Origin: Microbulbifer taiwanensis
Lineage (GTDB): Bacteria; Pseudomonadota; Gammaproteobacteria; Pseudomonadales; Cellvibrionaceae
Assembly (NCBI RefSeq): GCF_014904815.1
Contig: NZ_JACZFR010000026.1
Span: forward strand, 1 to 64,000
DNA length: 64,000 nucleotides
Direction: 5' to 3'
Part shown: piece by piece, positions 24,411-32,941 of the stretch
Layout of the letters: each line of letters opens with the position of its first letter
Numbering within the stretch: position 1 is the stretch's first letter
Notes under the pieces: generated by a model
The model's input: the letters and a program-made list of their open reading frames with translations, nothing else
What the model was told of the DNA's origin: nothing
Databases searched by the model: none
Program-made: the position numbers and the translations under genes

Positions 24411-27400
24411 CAACCTGGTTCTCATCTGCTGCGTCAGTCGCCCTACCCCAAGAGCCCGACAGAACTCAACAAGCTGGCCACTGTCATTACAAACATGGAG
24501 GATCTGGGCTAATTCCTCTGCGCAGATATAATCCAACTTTTTAGTCTCTTCATCTCTTCCCTCTGTGCGAGCAAATCGCATGGGGGAACTTCCATCCAGA
24601 TCCGGCCAGTAGAAACTGCCCACATCTTCTTGCGTACACTTCCGGTTGCCTTCGGCAGCCTGTGTCACCCTGTCCCGGATCTGTCGGCCGGCGCGCTGAA
24701 AACCGTGTTCGCGCGCAATTCTTCGCACCAGGAGCTCCTCATGTATTGGCCCTTCGCTATCGATCACATGCAGGACCATCTCCTTGAGCAGGGCATCATA
24801 AACAGGCAGATAGAACTGTTCCGGGTCGCTGGAAAAACCTGACAAATTTGTCCGGGAATAGCGGGTGACGATGCCGTCTTCATTGGTATCGAATTCTTCT
24901 CTAACGAGCCCTTCCAGCTTGGTCACAGGAGTGACATCCGCCACTGTCTCCTCGGCCAATACCGCCTCTTGAGCTTTTACTTCCCGCACCTTTTCGAGAT
25001 GTTGAGTCAAAGCGGCATGGAGCTCCTCGAGCGCTTTGGCGCGGTTGGTCCACCAGTCCGTGGACCAAACCCTGAACAGCGTCCATCCCAGGCCTTCGAG
25101 AACTGCCTGGCGGATTTTGTCCCGCTCGCGGGCGTATGCGGAGCTGTGGTACATGGCACCGTCGCACTCGATGCCCGCGAGATAGAGCCCCGGCGCATCC
25201 GGATGCACAATGCCCAGGTCTATACGGTAGGCAGACACGCCGATCTGGGGATGGACGGTCCAGCCCCTGTCCTGCAGCGCCCTCGCCACAGCCACTTCAA
25301 ACGGAGACTCGAAGTCGCCCATGGAACCGTGCACTGCGGCCCCCAGCGCCGAAGCGCCCCGCTCGGCGTACTCCAGGAAGTGCTTGAGGTCGGCGACGGC
25401 CCGGGCCTGCGTCCTGGCCAGGTCGATACGCTCCGGCGGCATGGTGGAAAACACCACCATCTCCGAACGCGCGCGGGTCATGGCCACATTCAGGCGGCGT
25501 TCGCCGCCATTTCGATTGAGCGGGCCGAAGTTCATAGTGACGTGGCCGGCCTCGTCGGGGCCGTAGGTGATACTGAACAGAATCACATCCCGCTCGTCGC
25601 CCTGCACCGTCTCCAGGTTCTTGACGAATACCGGCTCCAGAGTGGCCTCCTCCGAGAACGCCCACTCAATAGACGGGTCGTCCGCTCGGGCCTTGTCCAG
25701 CAAATCCTCGATCAGGGTCTGCTGTTCCGTATTGAAGGTCACCACGCCGATGGATTGGCCGCGCAGCGCCGGATCGGGGGATTTCAGGCGCCGCACTATT
25801 TCGGCCACGATCGCCTTGGCCTCGCCCTGGTTGTGACGCGCCTTGCCGCGGGCATAATAACCCTCCGGCCGCACCAGCGATACGCCCTTGTCGGGATGGA
25901 CCGGCGCCGGGAAAGTAATCAGCGAACTGTCGTAGTAGCGACTGTTGGAGAAAGCGATCAGGCTCTCCCGGCGCGAACGGTAATGCAGGTTCAGGACGCG
26001 CTGGGGAATACTGGCCCCGATCAGCTCGTCCAGAATGCTCTCCAGATCACCCTCGGAGTCTATATCGCCATCCGGATCATCGTCCGAGCGGGCAAAGAAG
26101 TTGGTGGGCGGCATCTGCTTGGGATCACCGGCGACGATCACCTGCCTGCCCCGCGCCAGCGAACCCACCGCATCCCAGACGGTAATCTGAGAGGCCTCGT
26201 CGAAGATCACCACATCGAACAGCGCCTGTCCCGCAGACAGGAACTGGGCAATCGACAGCGGCGACATCATTAGACAGGGTGCAAGATTGGTGACGACATC
26301 CGGAATCGTCTCCATCATCTCCCGAACCGGCTTGTGCCGGGTCTTCTTCTGCAGCTCGTGACGCAACACGCCCCAGGAGGAGCTGCGCTTGATGTCCTCG
26401 GGGTTCGGGATCTGGCCCGCGAGTTTGGCCGCGATGTACCGCGCCGTCAGGTCACTGAATTGCGTATCCAGCGCCCTGAAGTGCTGGATCGCCGATTCGT
26501 GTTCGGGCGAGGAGAATGTCCTCAGCACCTCGTCCTCGCCGATCACCGCCGACGACCACCAGGCGCAATAGGCGGCTTCGAAAACATCGGCCACCTCACC
26601 GGGCTCGACACCGCCGCTTTCAATCGCCTCGACCAGCGGCCCCAGCTGGCAGTCCAACGCCTCGGAACGCCTGCGCACCCAGGCGCACCAGTCCTTCAGG
26701 GAGGCGTGGTGTTCCACAATCTCCCGGCAAAGGCTACCGATGACGCCGAGCGCCGACATATCACCGGACAGATGGGCGTCCAGCGCGCTGCCGATCAGGC
26801 CCTCGAATTTCTCCTTGATTGCATTGAAGCGCTGCAATGATTCCAGGAACTCCGCAATCACCCGGCCGACGGATGCGTCCGGCGCGAGGAGGTCGTTGGC
26901 ATCGTAAAGCAGCGTCCTGATTCCGGAGCGCATCTCGGCCAGCGATGCCGCATCGTCCGCCAGCTTGCCCACGGCATTGCGGGCACGGGAGCCCAGCAAT
27001 TTGAGAGAGGCCATAGCCTGGGGATCGGAATCATAGGAATTCCAGCCGCGCAGCCCCTGCAATACACCGTCCAACCGGTCAATATTGCCGCCGATATCCC
27101 GCAGCTGCTTCAGTACGGCAATATCGTTATCGGGATCGGGCTCGCCCTGGGCGCCGTTCTGGCGCATCTGCTTCAGCAGTTTGCGTTTGGCGAAGAAACT
27201 CCTGGGCCACCAGGTCCGGTTGGCCTCGCCCCACTCCCGCTCGAGACTGTCGGCATCGAGTTTCTGCCAGGCCAGTGCCTCGTAGCTGCAGCTGAGGCGG
27301 GCCTGTTGGCCGATATAGGCTTTCAGCTGGGCAACGGCCTCTTCTAGCGCGTCCAGGCGATCCGGCGCGTCCGGCTCCAGCGCAAAAGCGGCCGGCTTGC

Positions 27401-30194
27401 GGTAGGAGTCCAGCAATACCTGGCCGAACTCCGCGACAGCCCCGAGCCTGGCCAGCCCGACATTTCCCAGGCTCAGCCCGGCGGCCTTTTCCAGCGCCGC
27501 CAGATTTCCGGCGACCTGATCCGCACTGGCCTTCAGCAGTCCTGCAGCCTTCACTACCGTTTCCTGCCACTGCGGCCGCCAGTCGTGATTGGCAACGATT
27601 TTCAAGGGGTGATCGACAAGCTCGCCCACCGCCCTGGCCTGCACACTCAACAGTTCGGCCGTTTCCCGCAATTTCTGCAGTTGCCCGTCATCGTGATAGT
27701 CGGCGTTGGGCCAGCTCAGTTTCACCTTGGCCGCCAGGTCGCCGTCGCGCACCTTGACGCCGATGGCGTGGTGGGCGGTCAAGCCATTGCGGCGGCGTTT
27801 GTGCAGGGCGTTGACCACCCGGTTCAGCCGGTCCCGCAGTGTTTTCAGGCGCTCCGCTTCCGCCTGCCAATCTCTTACCTTCGACTGAGAGAAGCTGTTC
27901 CAGGAGGTCCGCAACTGCTCCAGCACGTCGGCCTTTTTCGCCTTGTTGGAATGCAGCTCCAGGCAAAACTGCCCCAGTCCGATATCCTTCAGGCGGCGGT
28001 GCACCACCTCCAGCGCGGCGGTTTTCTCGGACACGAACAGCACCTTCTTGCCCTTGCCCATCATATGGGCAATCAGATTGCCGATGGTCTGGCTTTTGCC
28101 GGTGCCCGGCGGACCGATAATCACAAAATCCTTGCCGCGGTCCGCCGTGGCGATGGCGGACATCTGCGAGGAATCCGCCGGCAGGGGCGTCAACAGGTCC
28201 GCGGGCGTATACTCCCGGTCGATATCGCCGGGATCGACAAAGCGGATATCGCTCTCGTAGGGCTCCCTGGGGGTTTCCAGCAGGTGTTTTACCACCGGGT
28301 TTTCCTTCAACGCCTCGGCCCGGTCCACCAGGTCCTTCCACATCAGGTACTTGGCGAAGGAGAAATGGCCGAGTACCACCTCCTCGACCACCTCAAACCC
28401 CGGCACATCCTTGATCGCCTGCCGCACCCGGCTCCAGATCCCCGCAACATCGATGCCGCTGTGGTCCTGGGGCAATTCGCCGTGCAGGCCCTTGATGTCG
28501 ATGCCGAAGTCTTTCTTCAGCATCTCCAGCAGGGTGGTATTGAACCTGGGCTCATCGTCACTGGCGACCATCTTCACGCCACTGCGCACAGATTTCCGCT
28601 CCACGGAAACCGGCAGCAGGATCAGCGGCGCGCGATAGCGGCGGTCGTCCTTCTCCCGCTGTTTCCAGAACAGAAAACCGATGGCCAGAAACAGGGTGTT
28701 GGAGCCGCCCTCCTTCAGGGACGTCTGCGCCTTGCGATAGATTTCGACGGCGCGTTTCTCCAGCTCCTCCCGGGTCAGGTCGACCAGCACCTGCTTTTTC
28801 GACAGGGCATCCCGCGCGTACTCTTCCTTCAGATCCTGCCCGGTGCGCTGGCGATAGATCTCCTCGTCCTGGTCCTGTGTCTGGAATTTGGGAAAGGGCG
28901 CAATGGATATCCGCGCGCCCGTTGCCAGCACGTCTTCAAACGCGCCGGGATCGCCACAGGCAATAGTCAGGCTGGTTTTGCCGGGCTTGTGGTTGAGTAG
29001 CGGATTGCGGGCCGACAGGTCCAGCAATTTGCGCTGCCAGCGCTCCAGGCGACCGCTTGGTGTACTCTCGGCTATGTCGCCTTCCTCGATCACGGTATTC
29101 GAGGGCAGCTGCGGCGCGTCCTCCAGACCCGGCTCGACCGCCCCCCCTTCATTTTCGCTTCCAATGGTACTGGTTGAGAGAGATTTGAGACTGATCGGGT
29201 TGATGCGGTGCCCGCGCGCCCGACGAATATCAATCGCCGCGACAAATTCTTGGTCTTTATTCAGGGACACAACCTGGGCACCGACCTGAACCGCCTTGGA
29301 GAAGGGCACCGCCGGATGCGATGTGGCCAGCGTCGTCTCGATCAGGATCAGCTCGTTCAGGGGGATGCGCTGGCGGAGAATCTCCGCCTCCTCCACCACC
29401 ACGCTGGACAGGTCCTCCGGCTGCAGCCAGAGCCCCACCAGCGCGTGACCCTCGGTGATCACCACCAGCGGGTTGAGCCCCGCCTGCTCAAACGCGGCCG
29501 CGAACAGCAGCGTGGTATCCAGGCAGGTGGCCACCTTTCCGGTTTCAATCTGGTTGGGCAGGCGGATCTTCTGGCCGTTGCGCTCAAAACTGGAGGGCGG
29601 CAGGGCGTAGCCCAGCTGCATCCTGACAACGGCGGAGTAAACCGCGGACGCCATCAGCCATACCCGCTCCCGGCTGTTGGACTTGTAACCGTCGATGGCA
29701 TCCGGCTTGCCCGCTTTCCGCAATATCTGGCTGGCCTGCCCCAGCAGCCGATCCACCGCCGGATCATTGGGCGTGCAGAAGGCGGCCAGCAGCTCGGGCA
29801 TATATCCGGCACCGCCCCACTCGTTGCAGGCCAGCAGCTCCACCTCGATCACCCGCTCCACCAGGGGTTCACCGGCACGGCTTACGCGAATCGTCACCGC
29901 ACCGCGCATAGACTCCGTCAGCCCGAACAGAAAGCCGCCGTCCAGCTCGAGATCGCGGTCTTTCAGGGACAGCAGACCACCCGCGGCGAGCCGGTCCACC
30001 GTCCAGGTTTTCGGTTTCAGGAATGCCGGCGAAGCCTCCAGGGTCACCGACAGATCGGACAGGTCCTGCTCGGTGTCCGGGTTCTCGATCTTCAGCTCAC
30101 GCAGCACGGCGAAGGCGCTTTGGTGGCAGGCGAAGTTGATCTTTTCCACAAAGGTGGTGTGGATCTTGATTGTCGGTGCTTCCTGGTCAGACAT
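24354..30194 (-). CDS. Giant DUF4011-type SF1 helicase with Vsr-like nuclease domain
   Basis: A 1946-residue protein with GGAGG 8 bases before ATG 30194. Domains by eye: N-terminal region with a transglutaminase-like fold at about 215-255 (ATCLDTTLLFAAAFEQAGLN, then ITEGHALVGLWL); SF1 helicase with Walker A IIGPPGTGKSQTIGNLIAHM near 690, a long inserted helical region, Walker B VVIFDEASQI near 1330, AGDPKQMPP, and motif V/VI LNVAMTRARSEM; then a Vsr/DUF559-type nuclease near 1675 (ECDGAMYHSS); then a DUF3320-like C-terminus. Such proteins are typical of anti-phage islands. It would unwind and cut foreign nucleic acid. The last 12 or so residues run into a foreign gene remnant, so the native C-terminus may be altered. 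Confidence 0.88.
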   Translation of the reverse strand: MSDQEAPTIKIHTTFVEKINFACHQSAFAVLRELKIENPDTEQDLSDLSVTLEASPAFLKPKTWTVDRLAAGGLLSLKDRDLELDGGFLFGLTESMRGAVTIRVSRAGEPLVERVIEVELLACNEWGGAGYMPELLAAFCTPNDPAVDRLLGQASQILRKAGKPDAIDGYKSNSRERVWLMASAVYSAVVRMQLGYALPPSSFERNGQKIRLPNQIETGKVATCLDTTLLFAAAFEQAGLNPLVVITEGHALVGLWLQPEDLSSVVVEEAEILRQRIPLNELILIETTLATSHPAVPFSKAVQVGAQVVSLNKDQEFVAAIDIRRARGHRINPISLKSLSTSTIGSENEGGAVEPGLEDAPQLPSNTVIEEGDIAESTPSGRLERWQRKLLDLSARNPLLNHKPGKTSLTIACGDPGAFEDVLATGARISIAPFPKFQTQDQDEEIYRQRTGQDLKEEYARDALSKKQVLVDLTREELEKRAVEIYRKAQTSLKEGGSNTLFLAIGFLFWKQREKDDRRYRAPLILLPVSVERKSVRSGVKMVASDDEPRFNTTLLEMLKKDFGIDIKGLHGELPQDHSGIDVAGIWSRVRQAIKDVPGFEVVEEVVLGHFSFAKYLMWKDLVDRAEALKENPVVKHLLETPREPYESDIRFVDPGDIDREYTPADLLTPLPADSSQMSAIATADRGKDFVIIGPPGTGKSQTIGNLIAHMMGKGKKVLFVSEKTAALEVVHRRLKDIGLGQFCLELHSNKAKKADVLEQLRTSWNSFSQSKVRDWQAEAERLKTLRDRLNRVVNALHKRRRNGLTAHHAIGVKVRDGDLAAKVKLSWPNADYHDDGQLQKLRETAELLSVQARAVGELVDHPLKIVANHDWRPQWQETVVKAAGLLKASADQVAGNLAALEKAAGLSLGNVGLARLGAVAEFGQVLLDSYRKPAAFALEPDAPDRLDALEEAVAQLKAYIGQQARLSCSYEALAWQKLDADSLEREWGEANRTWWPRSFFAKRKLLKQMRQNGAQGEPDPDNDIAVLKQLRDIGGNIDRLDGVLQGLRGWNSYDSDPQAMASLKLLGSRARNAVGKLADDAASLAEMRSGIRTLLYDANDLLAPDASVGRVIAEFLESLQRFNAIKEKFEGLIGSALDAHLSGDMSALGVIGSLCREIVEHHASLKDWCAWVRRRSEALDCQLGPLVEAIESGGVEPGEVADVFEAAYCAWWSSAVIGEDEVLRTFSSPEHESAIQHFRALDTQFSDLTARYIAAKLAGQIPNPEDIKRSSSWGVLRHELQKKTRHKPVREMMETIPDVVTNLAPCLMMSPLSIAQFLSAGQALFDVVIFDEASQITVWDAVGSLARGRQVIVAGDPKQMPPTNFFARSDDDPDGDIDSEGDLESILDELIGASIPQRVLNLHYRSRRESLIAFSNSRYYDSSLITFPAPVHPDKGVSLVRPEGYYARGKARHNQGEAKAIVAEIVRRLKSPDPALRGQSIGVVTFNTEQQTLIEDLLDKARADDPSIEWAFSEEATLEPVFVKNLETVQGDERDVILFSITYGPDEAGHVTMNFGPLNRNGGERRLNVAMTRARSEMVVFSTMPPERIDLARTQARAVADLKHFLEYAERGASALGAAVHGSMGDFESPFEVAVARALQDRGWTVHPQIGVSAYRIDLGIVHPDAPGLYLAGIECDGAMYHSSAYARERDKIRQAVLEGLGWTLFRVWSTDWWTNRAKALEELHAALTQHLEKVREVKAQEAVLAEETVADVTPVTKLEGLVREEFDTNEDGIVTRYSRTNLSGFSSDPEQFYLPVYDALLKEMVLHVIDSEGPIHEELLVRRIAREHGFQRAGRQIRDRVTQAAEGNRKCTQEDVGSFYWPDLDGSSPMRFARTEGRDEETKKLDYICAEELAQILHVCNDSGQLVEFCRALGVGRLTQQMRTRLDAVCAPEISGSEGGCPAI

Positions 30195-30223
30195 TTTTTG
30201 TCCTCCGTAACGGGAAATTCTGT

Positions 30224-30751
30224 CTAAGCGACGTCCAACTCTTCGAACTCAAGGCCGCTGAAATTGTGGCTCTCGATCAGCGCTCGGAAAGTATCGCTGC
30301 AGTAGATACCGGTAAAGTTGTCTTCCTGCAGCTTGAACACAGCGTTATCGGCGACTTTGGCCGCGCTGAAGACCGGGTTTGCCACTCAGCCGAAATCGTT
30401 GAAGGCGCTACGCTCTTTGTCGAGGGCGCCGGCCACATTGGTGATATTCCACAGCCACAGGGTTCTGCTACCGTACTGCAACGGCAGCAACTGGCCGTAC
30501 TGTTCGGCAACTGCCTTGATAGCCGTATGGGCACCCTCGGTCATCACCAGCGAGCCGATAGTAAGCAGCCCGATATCTGATTCCGGAATACCGGTATCCT
30601 CTTCATCGGCGACGATTTCCAGCGGCGCGGGCCATTCGAGCGGCTGACCTTTACAGCGTGCGGAACCGTATTGCGCGCGGGCCTTTTCCTCGTCTTTTAC
30701 CAGGTAGCCTTTGTATTCGTCGTATTTGGGCTGGATTGCGTAAACTTTCAT
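30224..30751 (-). pseudogene. Imm11-like immunity paralogue with in-frame TGA
   Basis: From ATG 30751 (AGGGGG 8 bases upstream) the frame reads 121 residues, including ESDIGLLTIGSLVMTEGAHT, then a TGA at 30386-30388. The same frame continues for 53 codons with VFKLQEDNFTGIYCSDTFRA and SGLEFEELDVA before a TAG at 30224-30226. The second part matches the C-terminus of the intact paralogue at 23639-24199, so this is a nonsense-mutated gene of about 175 codons. No selenocysteine context is evident. It lies 30 bases upstream of the giant helicase gene on the same strand. Confidence 0.75.
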
Positions 30752-30753
30752 CG

Positions 30754-30842
30754 TTACACCCCCTTCGCAAACATCATGACTTCTTTAATCCGCAAGCGCC
30801 GGTCTATGGAGAAGTCCCCAATTACCTGTTTCTTCGTAAGGA
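30754..30842 (-). pseudogene. Possible toxin-gene scrap upstream of broken immunity gene
   Basis: An open frame without its own start ends with TAA two bases before the broken immunity gene and reads TNLLTKKQVIGDFSIDRRLR followed by IKEVMMFAKGV. Position and composition mirror the remnant before the intact immunity gene. At about 29 residues this is suggestive only. Confidence 0.3.
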
Positions 30843-30869
30843 GGTTTGTCTTACTTCAAGATTAGTTTT

Positions 30870-31139
30870 TCATTGCTCGCCGTGTTTACGCCCTTTTCTT
30901 TTATGCACCTTGAAGCGCTCTCGGCGCTCTTCCGGGGTGTACTCCTCTGTCTCATCAGGAAAAAGCTCGGCGTCGCTCTTATCAAGACTGTCGGCATCGC
31001 CATATATTGCCCCGCCCGTCTCGAAGTCAGCCGGCTCATGGTTTTCACCGAAAATGTCGTCGACATGGCGTTTTGACTTCTTCTTCAGCCATTCCTTGAA
31101 GTCCGGAGAGTCTATCGGCGGTTTCTTGTCATCGCTCAT
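30870..31139 (-). CDS. Small hydrophilic protein of unknown function
   Basis: An 89-residue highly charged protein from ATG 31139, one base after the stop of the upstream gene, with AGGGA 8 bases upstream. It starts MSDDKKPPIDSPDFKEWLKK, has an acidic centre (DSLDKSDAELFPDETEEYTP) and a basic tail (KVHKRKGRKHGEQ). No fold is recognised. The tight coupling to the gene before it and its place in a toxin/immunity region suggest an accessory or immunity role, by position only. Confidence 0.6.
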   Translation of the reverse strand: MSDDKKPPIDSPDFKEWLKKKSKRHVDDIFGENHEPADFETGGAIYGDADSLDKSDAELFPDETEEYTPEERRERFKVHKRKGRKHGEQ

Positions 31140-31140
31140 A

Positions 31141-31704
31141 TCAGAGATCCCTATAGCAGAAGTTGCCACGTTCATTGAACGAGAATCCCGGCTTGCTCAG
31201 ATAATGGTCTCTCACTGCTGTATTCACCGGATTCATGATTCGCAGCTGGGTAGCACCGATGGCATTGGCGTACACAACACCGGCTGCAACGCTTATATCG
31301 GTCACCAGTCCATCCAGTGGGGTTCCCATGGGATGAGACTCGATATAGTCCAGCCTCACCTTTCCACCGCTCCACGTTGGACGGCCTATGCTCGCACCGC
31401 TCAACTCCAGGTCCTTGAACCAAATGGATAATTCAAAGCGTTTGGGGTGAGTACGATAGCTTTTCGCAATCTCTTCCCAGTCCCAAGCCACCCGTCTCGA
31501 GCCGGACCTTTCCCAGCTCTTGAGCTTTCTCTGTGCTTCAAAGGTGAATCCGTCAAGGCCAATATTTCCTCTCAGGATAGCTTGCCCTAACCTGTTCTTC
31601 AGAACTGGGGACAGCTGCTCATACGCGGCTTCGCGAGAAATTTGACGAACCATTTCAAACTTCTCCTTTACTTCCTTGTACGATGGTTTCAGTTGAGCGG
31701 ACAC
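31141..31704 (-). CDS. GNAT-like protein of unknown role, first gene of the left island operon
   Basis: A 187-residue protein, GTG start 31704 with an excellent AGGAGG 5 bases upstream. The N-terminal half is helical and basic; the C-terminal half (VYANAIGATQLRIMNPVNTA, then YLSKPGFSFNERGNF) looks like the end of a GNAT acetyltransferase fold, without a clear acetyl-CoA loop. Such proteins occur in polymorphic toxin loci. The GNAT call is tentative. A 7-base inverted repeat GGAAACT/AGTTTCC at 31734-31751 just upstream may be an operator. Confidence 0.55.
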   Translation of the reverse strand: MSAQLKPSYKEVKEKFEMVRQISREAAYEQLSPVLKNRLGQAILRGNIGLDGFTFEAQRKLKSWERSGSRRVAWDWEEIAKSYRTHPKRFELSIWFKDLELSGASIGRPTWSGGKVRLDYIESHPMGTPLDGLVTDISVAAGVVYANAIGATQLRIMNPVNTAVRDHYLSKPGFSFNERGNFCYRDL

Positions 31705-32199
31705 GTTATCCTCCTTGTTTTATTTATGTAGCCGGAAACTGTAAAGTTTCCTCGCCATTCAACTTTCAGAAATTTGCTCCAGAAATTTTCTGAGCATCTT
31801 CCGAGGTTTTTAATACCACATTCATCCTCTGTGGATTTTTTCCTATAAATATGGTTTGGTGCACATTCCCACGCCTGGGCGATCAGATCGTCTCCCCAAA
31901 GGTCATCAAGCTACTTGACGGTGTAACCCCACTTTGGAGTCTTTGGGCAATCGGCAGAGATCTGGTTGGCAATCAGGCCACTTCTTTGACCGCGCCTTCT
32001 ATTCCATCTTGCAAAATGAAAGATCTGACCCTGTGCCTTTTCCATTCGATATCCGGAGAGCATCCATGGCGGCATCCTCAAGGGACGAATTTTGTGCCAT
32101 AAATAGATCCGCCCCCTTACTGTTACTATCCCCTTTTTTGTTACTAAAACTTTGTAAATTCTTACGAAAAAAATCGTATTCAAGTCGCCCCCAAAATCT
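31705..32199. other. Intergenic region with no gene that I recognise
   Basis: This 495-base gap separates the two parts of the island and holds the promoter side of the GNAT-like gene. It has a palindrome at 31734-31751 and an imperfect one near 31769-31792. Both strands have short open frames (for example 90 codons on the minus strand ending at 31911, rich in Arg and Trp), but I cannot support any as a gene. Confidence 0.5.
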
Positions 32200-32862
32200 T
32201 CATGCTTCTACTTCCTCCTGCCCAGCGGCAGTTTCTAATGGTATAAATGTATCTCGCGCAATATTCCCGACAGCATTTGTCGCGACAGAATCAAAAGCAG
32301 CGCCGATAACACCACCTATGAGTGGAACCGCTTTCCCAAGGTTGACAATCCCTTTTTCGCCAAACTTGGTAAGAAGACGAAAACCCACCTTCTGATTTAT
32401 TGCGACTATAGTTTTCCCACTGATATTTTTTATCGCACTCTCAGCCATTTTCTGACCAAATACAATTCCAGCATTCTTTAGAATGTCCTTTGCTGAATTC
32501 CCAGCCATACAGGCATACACAAGAGCTTTTACTCGGTCATCCTTAACATCGTAACCACCCATTAGTGCAATAGCAGCAACCATGCGAACTTGAACAAAAA
32601 GAACAACAGAAATATTTGCAGGGATTGCTATAGGCAGCGTAAGGAGGCCCCCGAGTCCAGTTAAAAACCCGGTGGTACCCGACTTTAGATTCTGCCACCG
32701 AATTAATGAATCAACACGATCCCTTAGCGACTCAGAATCTGATTTAGGCATATAGTCATTCGCCATGTCAGAAGCCGAGTCTAAACCCGCACCCCCTGCC
32801 ACAGCCGCCCCATAGGCCCAATCCAGGGTTTTCATGATTGCTTCTTGTGTTATTTTTTTCAT
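32200..32862 (-). CDS. EcsC-family protein
   Basis: A 220-residue protein from ATG 32862 (GGAG 7 bases upstream). It has the EcsC pattern: a charged helical N-terminus, SLIRWQNLKSGTTGFLTGLG, a hydrophobic run (GGLLTLPIAIPANISVVLFV) and a late Gly/Ala-rich hydrophobic segment (VPLIGGVIGAAFDSVATNAV). EcsC-like proteins are membrane-associated with unknown biochemistry and appear in defence islands. It follows the KAP NTPase gene by 79 bases. Base composition is clearly more AT-rich than the flanking chromosome, indicating transfer. Confidence 0.82.
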   Translation of the reverse strand: MKKITQEAIMKTLDWAYGAAVAGGAGLDSASDMANDYMPKSDSESLRDRVDSLIRWQNLKSGTTGFLTGLGGLLTLPIAIPANISVVLFVQVRMVAAIALMGGYDVKDDRVKALVYACMAGNSAKDILKNAGIVFGQKMAESAIKNISGKTIVAINQKVGFRLLTKFGEKGIVNLGKAVPLIGGVIGAAFDSVATNAVGNIARDTFIPLETAAGQEEVEA

Positions 32863-32941
32863 ACACTCGCTCCGAAGATAGACACTTTCTATTCCAACTT
32901 TAGAACCCAGACTGGAGGCATCTAGCTCGCCAACATAACCA

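Noticed and set aside
30386-30388. TGA in the Imm11-like gene as a selenocysteine codon
   Set aside because: The following bases show no SECIS-like hairpin that I can see, the family does not use selenocysteine, and neighbouring scraps point to gene decay.
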